A stretch of 7,653 bases of DNA from Arcobacter sp. UBA7394 (GTDB taxonomy: Bacteria > Campylobacterota > Campylobacteria > Campylobacterales > Arcobacteraceae): contig DKNG01000009.1 in the NCBI GenBank assembly GCA_002470185.1, forward strand, positions 1 to 7,653, written 5' to 3'. The notes below the pieces were generated by a model, which was given only the letters and a program-made list of their open reading frames with translations, searched no databases and was not told the origin of the DNA. The position numbers and the translations under genes were made by a program. Positions 1 through 7,100 of this stretch are shown piece by piece. Numbering within the stretch: position 1 is the first letter of the stretch; every line of letters starts with the position of its first letter.

Positions 1-962
1 CTTACAATTCCATAAGCAGTTTTTGCTTGTTCAGCTCTTAAAGTCATATTTTCATTTACTATATCTTGTAAGTCATCAACAGAATAAATTGATAATCCAG
101 ACATATTAATTTCATCAATATCTCTTGGAACTGCAATATCAAACCAATATCTATTAAATGAAGCACTTGGTGTATTATCTTTTGTAATGATTGGATATGG
201 AGCAGAAGTTGCTGTAATCATTACAGGAATTTGACCTAATAAATTTGATAGTTCACTATAAGGTTCTACGACTACAGGAGAGTCAAAAGTATCAGCAAGA
301 TTTTGAGCTTTTTTAGTATCTCTACTTGTTAAAACTACATCAAATCCTGAAGATAAAAGATGTTTAATAGTTAGTTCACTCATTTCACCAGCACCAATAA
401 CTAAAGCTTTTACACCAGAAGTATTACCAATGATATCTTTTGCTTTTGCAACTGCTGTACTTGCTACTGATACAGAACCAGTACCTAAAGATGTAGCGTT
501 TCGAACACTAGCAGCACATTTAAATGCAAATTGCATTACTCTTGTAATATTTACAGAACAATGTCCTTTTGCTTGTGAAAATCTAAAGGCATCTTTTAAT
601 TGACCAACAATTTGTGTTTCACCAATTACTAGTGAATCTAAAGCAGAAGCTACTGTAAATAGATGATGAACAGCTCCATCATTATCATAAATATCAGCTC
701 TATCATATAAAGTATCAAAATCCAAAGAAGAGTAACCTGCTAATTTCTCAAGTATCTTTTCTGAACTGTTTTTTATATTTGAAGATCTAGTTATGATTTC
801 AACTCTATTACATGTAGATAATAATACAGCTTCTTTAGTCGTACCATCTTCTAAAATAGCTTTTAAAAATCTATTCTTATCTTCTTCTGTACCAAATGCT
901 AGTTTTTCTCTCATTTCAATATCAGTGTTTTTATGTGAAAAACTAATTATTAAATAACTCAT
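1..962 (-). CDS. hemA: Glutamyl-tRNA reductase HemA (3' end lies off the left edge)
   Basis: Glutamyl-tRNA reductase converts glutamyl-tRNA(Glu) to glutamate-1-semialdehyde with NADPH, the first committed step of C5-pathway tetrapyrrole (haem) synthesis in the cytoplasm. About 320 N-terminal residues are visible of a family length near 430; the C-terminal dimerisation domain is missing because the window ends. The catalytic cysteine is C51 in LSTCNRVE, and H100 in AVHHLF matches the conserved histidine. The signature GETQIVGQLKDAF follows, then a Rossmann nucleotide-binding motif (VIGAGEMSE), and DIAVPRDID near residue 290. The ATG at 960-962 directly follows the TAG stop of the upstream polyprenyl synthase (TAGATG, no gap), with a purine-rich GAGAG about 6 nt upstream, so translation is probably coupled. 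From memory of H. pylori and C. jejuni, proS usually follows hemA and may lie just beyond the edge. The family call is secure. Confidence 0.96.
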   Translation of the reverse strand, partial: MSYLIISFSHKNTDIEMREKLAFGTEEDKNRFLKAILEDGTTKEAVLLSTCNRVEIITRSSNIKNSSEKILEKLAGYSSLDFDTLYDRADIYDNDGAVHHLFTVASALDSLVIGETQIVGQLKDAFRFSQAKGHCSVNITRVMQFAFKCAASVRNATSLGTGSVSVASTAVAKAKDIIGNTSGVKALVIGAGEMSELTIKHLLSSGFDVVLTSRDTKKAQNLADTFDSPVVVEPYSELSNLLGQIPVMITATSAPYPIITKDNTPSASFNRYWFDIAVPRDIDEINMSGLSIYSVDDLQDIVNENMTLRAEQAKTAYGIV

Positions 963-1862
963 CTAAAACTCTCTTTCTATCATCGCTTTCATAATGAAAA
1001 TTAATGTTTCGCTATCTGATTCGTCTTTTACAGCTTCAATAGCTTCATTTCCTAAATCTTTAGCTAATTTTATAGAATCTTCTAATGCTTTTGTATTATT
1101 CATTTCTTCTTTTATCCAAGAACTTTCATCTTGAGATAATTCTTTTTTATATAAAGATTCTAATTTTGTTTTGTCTTCTAATCTTTCGTGTAATAATAAA
1201 TATGGAATAGTTACTTTACCTTCAACGAAATCAAGCATAGCTGGTTTCCCTAAAGTTTCAGAGTCTTGAGTGATATCTAAAATATCATCAATCATCTGAA
1301 AGGCAAGACCTAAATTTTTACCATATAAAGCATATTTATTAGCATCTTTTCCACATAAAATAGCAGCTGCTTTAGCAGATGCTTCTATTAGGGATGCAGT
1401 TTTTTTATAAATCATATCATTGTATTTATCGTATGAACTATTAAATGTTTCTGTTAAATCAACATCTAACATTTCACCAATACTTAAAAGTGTAACAGCA
1501 TTTGCAACTGTATGGGCAATTTCTCTGTCCATTAGTGATAGTTCAGTAAAGGCTTTAGAGTATAAAATATCTCCAAACATAATTGATGTTTTATTATCAT
1601 AAAGTGCATTTACCGAAGGAGCTCCCCTTCTTGTATCTGCTTCATCAATAACATCATCATGTAATAATGATGCCGCGTGAATCATTTCAACTACTGCACA
1701 TAGTCTAATTGACTCTTCACTAACTCCTGCAATTTTTAAGATTAGTTTAGACCTTAACATCTTTCCAGTTGCTAACTTATCTAATAAAACTAAGCTTTTT
1801 TCATCTTTACACTCTTCTACAAATGTCTTTATTTGGTTTTTAACGTCTTGTAACTCTTCCAC
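963..1862 (-). CDS. Long-chain all-trans polyprenyl diphosphate synthase (IspB-like), GTG start
   Basis: A prenyltransferase of the isoprenyl diphosphate synthase family; it adds isopentenyl diphosphate units to an allylic primer to make the chain used for quinones. The 299-residue length is typical. Visible motifs are GKMLR (33-37, the IPP-binding GKxxR; the usual following Pro is Ser), the first aspartate-rich motif DDVID (69-73) followed by RRG (78-80), KKT (153-155), FQ (188-189) and the second aspartate motif DDILD (192-196). The residues 5 and 4 positions before the first DDxxD are A64 and S65; small residues there are known to allow products longer than the C15/C20 made by enzymes with aromatics. 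Menaquinone side-chain synthesis is therefore likelier than farnesyl diphosphate synthesis, but chain length cannot be read from sequence. The start is GTG: an in-frame TAG lies seven codons upstream and no ATG intervenes. The gene lies 10 nt after the DUF2018 gene and abuts hemA. The symbol ispB is often used for this family in Campylobacterota. Confidence 0.93.
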   Translation of the reverse strand: MEELQDVKNQIKTFVEECKDEKSLVLLDKLATGKMLRSKLILKIAGVSEESIRLCAVVEMIHAASLLHDDVIDEADTRRGAPSVNALYDNKTSIMFGDILYSKAFTELSLMDREIAHTVANAVTLLSIGEMLDVDLTETFNSSYDKYNDMIYKKTASLIEASAKAAAILCGKDANKYALYGKNLGLAFQMIDDILDITQDSETLGKPAMLDFVEGKVTIPYLLLHERLEDKTKLESLYKKELSQDESSWIKEEMNNTKALEDSIKLAKDLGNEAIEAVKDESDSETLIFIMKAMIEREF

Positions 1863-1870
1863 AAATATTG

Positions 1871-1874
1871 CCTT
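1871..1874 (-). promoter_or_regulatory. Ribosome binding site supporting the GTG start of the polyprenyl synthase
   Basis: AAGG on the minus strand lies 8 nt upstream of the GTG at 1860-1862, and its two A residues are the last two bases of the TAA stop of the preceding gene. No ATG is available between the in-frame TAG upstream and this GTG, so the site supports the GTG and suggests coupled translation with the DUF2018 gene. Confidence 0.6.
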
Positions 1875-2175
1875 ACGCGTCTAATCTACAAATAATTTCA
1901 CCAGTAAACTCAACATAAAGACCTTTTTTCATGTTATTTACTAGTTGTTCATTATTTAATTTGTATTCTTTCATAGCATCATTTACGTCAAAGTTTTCGT
2001 CTTTACCTTCAGATAACATCATCTCTAAAATAGCTACTTTTTCAACAATCTTATCCCATTCATCTTCAACTACATCTTGTGAAGCTTCTCTACTAACATC
2101 AAAAAATTTTGACTTTGGGCTTCCCATAAACATATCATCTTCGTCTTCTGTAAACCATTCTCCAAACATAGACAT
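1873..2175 (-). CDS. DUF2018 family small helical protein (HP0242-like)
   Basis: A 100-residue acidic protein of unknown function. The first 17 residues are acidic and aromatic (FGEWF, then a run of D/E), followed by GSP (18-20), a KFFDV segment (23-27), AS (31-32), and then mostly amphipathic helix to the end. There is no signal peptide, membrane segment or cysteine pair. From memory, the spacing of G-x-P, K-aromatic-x-D and A-S followed by long Leu/Glu-rich helices matches H. pylori HP0242, the DUF2018 protein whose crystal structure is an intertwined (pseudo-knotted) homodimer; HP0242 also lies close to a polyprenyl synthase and hemA. The ATG at 2173-2175 has AAGGA 7 nt upstream (plus-strand 2183-2187). 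A second ATG two codons later is possible. The gene sits 33 nt after hisD in A-rich sequence with no terminator, and only a weak TATAAA (2198-2203) as a possible internal promoter. Family assignment is fairly confident; no function is proposed. Confidence 0.85.
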   Translation of the reverse strand: MSMFGEWFTEDEDDMFMGSPKSKFFDVSREASQDVVEDEWDKIVEKVAILEMMLSEGKDENFDVNDAMKEYKLNNEQLVNNMKKGLYVEFTGEIICRLDA

Positions 2176-2208
2176 TTAAAATTCCTTATTTTTCTTTTTT
2201 ATAATTTT

Positions 2209-3501
2209 TTATTTTTCTAATCTTACTCTAACAGATTTAGCATGAGCTGTAAGCCCTTCTGTATCTGCTAATAATGCACAGGCTTCACCTACTTCATCAA
2301 TTGCTTTTCTTGAGAAATTGATGATTGAACTTTTTTTCATAAAGTTTTCAACATTTAATGGGCTATAAAATTTAGCCGTACTTCCTGTAGGTAAAGTGTG
2401 ATTTGGACCTGCAATATAATCACCAATTGGTTCAGGAGTATTTTCACCTAAGAAAATTGCACCTGCATGTTTAATAAATGGTAATAATTCAAAAGCATTT
2501 TGTGTCATTACTTCTAAGTGTTCAGGAGCAATTTCATTCATTAAATCAAGTGCTTCTTCCATCGTATCAGTAACAATAATCACACCTCTATTATCAATAG
2601 AAGTTCTAGCAATTGTTTCTCTTTCTAATGTTTGTAAGTAGTTTTCAACTTCAACACTAGTTTGCTCTGCAATATTTGCATCAGTTGTAATCATAATTGA
2701 ACTAGCCATTTCATCATGCTCAGCTTGTGATAATAAATCAATAGCTAAGTATTTTGGTTTAGCCGTAGAATCAGCTAAAATCCCAATTTCAGATGGTCCT
2801 GCGATCATATCAATATTTACTTCACCAAATACTAATTTTTTAGCAGTAGCAACGAAAATATTTCCAGGACCTGTAATAACATCAACTTTTGGGATAGTTT
2901 CAGTTCCATATGCCATAGCAGCAACTGCTGATGCACCACCAACTTTATAAGCTTTTTTGATTCCACAAAGATGGCAAGCTGCAAGTAATAGTTCATTTAC
3001 TTCATTATCAGGAGTTGGAGTACATACTACAATCTCTTCAACACCAGCAACAATTGCAGGAATTGCATTCATTAAAAGTGAACTTGGATATGCAGCTTTT
3101 CCACCAGGAATATATAAACCAGCTCTATCAACAGCAGATACTTTTTGACCTAAAATAGTTCCATTTTTTTCAAAATCTAACCAAGATTTTGGAAGTTGTT
3201 TTTCATGGTAAGCTTTGATTCTATCGTATGCAGTATGCAGTGAAGCTCTTAATTTTTCATCAATGTTATTGTAAGCTTTTTCCATATCTTCACATGAAAG
3301 CATTAAATCAGAGTCTTCTTTAACTTCCCACTTATCAAACTTTTCAATATGCTTTTTAAGTGCAGTGTTTCCATCTTCAACAATTTCATCAATTATGTTC
3401 ATAACGATTGATGAAACACCTTTTATATCACTTTTTGCTCTTGCTAAAATACCATCAAACTCTTCTTTGAAGTTTGAATCATTTGTGCTAATAATCTTCA
3501 T
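2209..3501 (-). CDS. hisD: Histidinol dehydrogenase HisD
   Basis: This enzyme catalyses the last two steps of histidine synthesis, oxidising L-histidinol to L-histidine through histidinal with two NAD+, as a zinc-dependent cytoplasmic homodimer. The 430-residue length is typical. The family signature IDMIAGPSEIGILAD is at about 230-244. Residues matching the known zinc ligands are Q259 and H262 (LLSQAEHD), D361 (PIGDYIAGPNH) and H420 (GLTAHAK), and the catalytic pair E327-H328 lies in APEHLEV. All are within one position of the E. coli numbering, so the enzyme is expected to be active. The ATG at 3499-3501 directly follows the aroK stop (TAAATG), with AGGA 9 nt upstream inside aroK, which suggests translational coupling. 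No other his gene is visible here, so the histidine pathway is split in this genome. Confidence 0.98.
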   Translation of the reverse strand: MKIISTNDSNFKEEFDGILARAKSDIKGVSSIVMNIIDEIVEDGNTALKKHIEKFDKWEVKEDSDLMLSCEDMEKAYNNIDEKLRASLHTAYDRIKAYHEKQLPKSWLDFEKNGTILGQKVSAVDRAGLYIPGGKAAYPSSLLMNAIPAIVAGVEEIVVCTPTPDNEVNELLLAACHLCGIKKAYKVGGASAVAAMAYGTETIPKVDVITGPGNIFVATAKKLVFGEVNIDMIAGPSEIGILADSTAKPKYLAIDLLSQAEHDEMASSIMITTDANIAEQTSVEVENYLQTLERETIARTSIDNRGVIIVTDTMEEALDLMNEIAPEHLEVMTQNAFELLPFIKHAGAIFLGENTPEPIGDYIAGPNHTLPTGSTAKFYSPLNVENFMKKSSIINFSRKAIDEVGEACALLADTEGLTAHAKSVRVRLEK

Positions 3502-4011
3502 TTAAATTTGTCCTAATATCTCTTCTACAATTTTTTCTAAAGGTTTTTTCTCTACATCTACAACAATATCAGCTACTCTTTCGTAATCTGGAACCCTAGA
3601 ATCAAATAGAGCTGTTGCTTCATCTAAATTTTGTAAAAGCGGTCTTTTTTTAAGTTTTCTTGCAGCATTTGGAGCGGCATTAATTCTATCTAGTATCCCT
3701 TGGAAAGATGATTTAAGATAGATTACTTTTCCAATTTTATTAATATTTTCTTGTTTATAAAATCCGCCACCAGTTGAAATAATAGTATTATCAATACTAT
3801 TTTCTAACCATAAAGCAGTTTTCTTTTCTAAATTTCTAAAGTATGGTTCACCATGCTCTTCAAAGATTTTTTTAATCTTTTGATTCTGCATACTCTCGAT
3901 TAAATCGTCAGTATCAATTGCAAACATATCAGAAGATTGAACTAATCCTCTTGCAATCGTACCTTTACCAACACCCATAAAACCAATTAATATAATATTC
4001 TTCTTTTTCAT
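3502..4011 (-). CDS. aroK: Shikimate kinase AroK
   Basis: Shikimate kinase phosphorylates shikimate to shikimate-3-phosphate with ATP, the fifth step of the chorismate pathway. The 169-residue length is normal. Motifs in order are a P-loop GFMGVGKGT (10-18), the DTD shikimate/Mg region at 33-35, FRxxE (58-62) with the shikimate-binding arginine R59, GGG (81-83), a basic lid leading to RPLL (123-126), and an SRVPDYE arginine near residue 140. The residue right after the P-loop lysine is G17 where the family has Ser (or Thr), the residue that normally helps hold Mg2+; T18 follows. All other key residues are present, so it is probably active. The ATG at 4009-4011 is fixed by the P-loop starting nine residues later and by an in-frame TAA four codons upstream. 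No Shine-Dalgarno sequence precedes it, and a TATAAT ends only 8 nt before it. It is the first gene of the apparent aroK-hisD-DUF2018-prenyl synthase-hemA operon. Confidence 0.95.
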   Translation of the reverse strand: MKKKNIILIGFMGVGKGTIARGLVQSSDMFAIDTDDLIESMQNQKIKKIFEEHGEPYFRNLEKKTALWLENSIDNTIISTGGGFYKQENINKIGKVIYLKSSFQGILDRINAAPNAARKLKKRPLLQNLDEATALFDSRVPDYERVADIVVDVEKKPLEKIVEEILGQI

Positions 4012-4019
4012 AGTTAGAG

Positions 4020-4025
4020 ATTATA
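4020..4025 (-). promoter_or_regulatory. -10 element (TATAAT) for the aroK operon
   Basis: A perfect TATAAT on the minus strand ends 8 nt before the aroK ATG. No good -35 hexamer is seen at 16-18 nt spacing (the sequence there is close to CCGAAA), which is common for sigma-70 promoters of Campylobacterota. Initiation at the usual 6-8 nt downstream would give an mRNA with almost no leader. Confidence 0.6.
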
Positions 4026-4085
4026 TCTAAAATTATGTAAATTTTCGGCTATTTACTTTGTATTTATCTTGTTCCTATAAGATTT

Positions 4086-4099
4086 TGCTATAATATAAT
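4086..4099 (+). promoter_or_regulatory. Extended -10 promoter for the CBS-PAS-GGDEF-EAL gene
   Basis: TGCTATAAT (4086-4094) is a perfect extended -10 element, and a second TATAAT overlaps it at 4094-4099. No convincing -35 hexamer is present; a TTGTTC at 4069-4074 is spaced 14 or 19 nt from the two boxes. A start near 4101-4106 would leave a leader of about 15-20 nt containing the AAAGG ribosome site. Confidence 0.6.
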
Positions 4100-4107
4100 T
4101 TTTATAT

Positions 4108-4112
4108 AAAGG
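4108..4112 (+). promoter_or_regulatory. Ribosome binding site with two candidate starts downstream
   Basis: AAAGG lies 9 nt before the ATG of the large gene (4122) and 5 nt before an out-of-frame ATG at 4118 that opens an 11-codon frame ending at TGA 4151-4153. The in-frame start at 4122 is chosen because it begins the long frame and the CBS module follows within about ten residues. Confidence 0.5.
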
Positions 4113-4121
4113 CCTTGATGT

Positions 4122-7100
4122 ATGATTACAAAATTAATTCAATCAGAAAATGATTATGTAGAACATGATATAAGTTTACAAAATGTTTTAGACATAATGA
4201 CAACAAATAGAATAAAATATCTTGTTTTATTAAAAGACAAAAAACCCTTTGGAATTATTACAGAAAGGGATATTCTTTTCCTTTATGCTCAAAATATAGA
4301 CTTCAATCAACAAGCTTTAAACTTTGCTAAAAAAGATTTAATTATAAGTAAAGAAAATAGAAGAGTTGACTATATTTTATCATTAATGATCAATCATAAT
4401 ATTAGAAGAGTAATCATTACAGATTCACAAAATAATTATTTAGGGTGTATTTTACAAGAGACAATTATTTATGAATTAGACAAAGATATTTATAAATCAC
4501 ATATTAAAGTTAGTGAAATTGTAAAAACCTCAAATCTTGTTTTACATGTTCAAAAAGATGCAACAATTCAAGAAGCAATAGAGATTATGGCAGAGCATAA
4601 TATTGGTTCAATTTTAATTTATAATAAAGACCTACCAGTTGGAATAATCACAGAAAGTGATATTATAGATTTAGCACAAAAACATGTAGATACAAAAGAG
4701 TGTGTTGAAAAACATATGCATGCTCCTGTAATTACTTTTGATAGTGATACTTATGTATATGAAATTGTAAATGCTATGAAAGAAAACAATATTAGAAGAG
4801 TTGTTATTTATAACAATAGTTTAGATAAACACTATATTGTAACTTCAAAAGATTTACTAAATAACATCAAAGGAAACTACGGTTTATTTTTAGAATCAAA
4901 ACTAACTGATGCAAAAAATACTTTTAACTCACTAAATGAAGCAGTAATCGAAGTATTTATCAATGACGAATCTGAGCACACAATAAGCTGGTTTAACTCA
5001 AAAGCAACTAGGCTATTCGATTTAAAAGTAGATGATGATGTAACAAAAATCATTCCAAAACAAAGATGGAAAAACATCTATGAAAAAATAGAGAATAATG
5101 AGAGTTTTGAAGAACAAACTATAGAATTAAAAGGAAGCATTTACCAACTTACAATCCTACATGTAAAAATACTTCAAACACCAATTATTAAACTTTTATT
5201 TACAAATATTTCTGAGTTAGTAAATAAAACAAATGAAATCAATAGTAAATATAATGAAACCTTTGAACAAAATAGTGTTGGAATAGTTCATATTTCACTA
5301 GAAAATAAAATACTTGATGCAAATAAAAAAATCTGTGAACTTTTAGATTACAAAAAAGATAATTTATTAGAAAAAGATATTTCTGATTTGACACATAAAG
5401 AAGATTTAGACTTAACAAATGAAAAACTAACAACTTTACTAAAGAATGAAGATATTAAAGACATTAATCTAAAGAAAAGATGTATGAAAAAAGATGGTTC
5501 AATTATTTGGGTTAGTACAACTGCTTCTTTATCTTATAATAAACTAGGTAAGCCACAATATTTTATATGTTTTATTACAGATATTACTCTAAAAGAAAAA
5601 ATCAAAAAAGAGCTAATTCTTTCTGACATTGTATTTGAAAATACTACAGAAGGTATTATAATTACAAATGAAAAAAATAAGATTGTATCTGTAAATAAAT
5701 CTTTTACTGAAATTACGGGTTATAACCTTAGTGAGATTTATGGTAAAAATCCTAGAATTTTAAAATCTGGGAAAAATACTAAAGAATTCTATACTCAAAT
5801 GTGGCAAGATATTAATAAAAATGGCTTCTTCAAGGGTGAGATTTGGAATAGAAAGAAGAATGGTGAGATTTATGCTGAATGGTTAAATATTAGTACAGTT
5901 ACAAATAAAGATAGTCAAATTACTAATTATGTTGCCATATTCTCTGATATTACAAAAATTAAAGATACAGATGAACAAATTGAGTATTTAGCACACCATG
6001 ATCCACTTACTAATCTTCCTAATAAACTTCTATTAAATGCTAGATTAGAGCAATCAATCGAAAGAGCTAACAATGAACATCAAAGTCTAGCTGTACTATT
6101 TATTGATATTGATAACTTTAAACTTGTGAATGATTCTTATGGACATACAATTGGAGATAGAATCATCAATCTAGTATCTCTAAGATTACAAAAAAATGTA
6201 AGAAAAGGTGATACTATTTCTAGAATTGGTGGGGATGAATTTGTAATTGTAATTGAAGATATAAACAAAGAAAATACAGAAAGAATTGCTCAAAAAATCA
6301 TACATGACTTTACTGAACCAATTAAACTAGAAGAGTATATTTTCGATACTACAATTACTATTGGTATCTCTTTATATCCTAATAATGGTATATCTTACGA
6401 AGATTTAATTAAGCATGCAGATACTGCAATGCATAGTGCAAAAGCTGCAGGTAAAAATCAATTTCAATTTTATAAAAATCAAATGACATCTGAAATCTTT
6501 GAAAAAGTATTAATGAAACAAGAGATAAAAAATGCTATTGAAAAGAAAGAGTTTGAAGTATATTTTCAACCTCAAATTGATACAAAAACAAAAAAACTAA
6601 TTGGTGCAGAAGCATTAGTTAGGTGGAATCATAAAGATTTAGGTGTTTTATCACCTATTAATTTTATTCCACATGCAGAAGATAATAAACTAATTATTCC
6701 ATTAGGGGAATATATTTTAGATGAAACATGTGCTTTTATTAAAAAACTTCACTCTTTAAATATTTTTACAGAGGGTAAAATAGCAGTTAATATTTCAGGA
6801 GAACAAATTAAACATAGTGAAATCACAAAAACTATAGTTAATACTTTGAATAAATATAATATTGAGCCTAAATACCTTGAAGTTGAAGTAACTGAAACAT
6901 TCATCATGGAAGATGTTGAAAAATCAATTGCAATGTTTAAAAAATTAAAAGAGATTGGAGTTAGTTTATCTATTGATGATTTTGGTACTGGATACTCTTC
7001 ATTAAATTATATTAAACAATTCCCTATTGATAAACTAAAAATTGATAAATCTTTTGTAGATGAATTACCAAATAACAATAAAGATATTGCAATTGCCAAA

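Noticed and set aside
1420..1602. 60-codon plus-strand open frame inside the polyprenyl synthase gene
   Set aside because: It lies fully antisense to a gene with all family motifs, has no clear ribosome site and no recognisable protein features.
1931..2179. 82-codon plus-strand frame opposite the DUF2018 gene
   Set aside because: Its Ser/Phe-rich product is the usual shadow of an acidic, Lys/Glu-rich coding strand; there is no ribosome site or known motif.
2176..2208. A/T-rich gap between hisD and the DUF2018 gene as a terminator or strong promoter
   Set aside because: On the transcribed strand it is A-rich with no hairpin, and holds only a weak TATAAA; it looks like a short intra-operon spacer with the AAGGA ribosome site.
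2957..3148. 63-codon plus-strand frame inside hisD
   Set aside because: It is antisense to a strongly conserved enzyme and shows no independent coding signal.
4877..5433. Two minus-strand frames (4877-5077 and 5239-5433) inside the large sensor gene
   Set aside because: Both are shadows in AT-rich coding sequence; their Phe/Leu/Tyr-rich translations reflect antisense of Lys/Asn/Glu codons, not membrane proteins.
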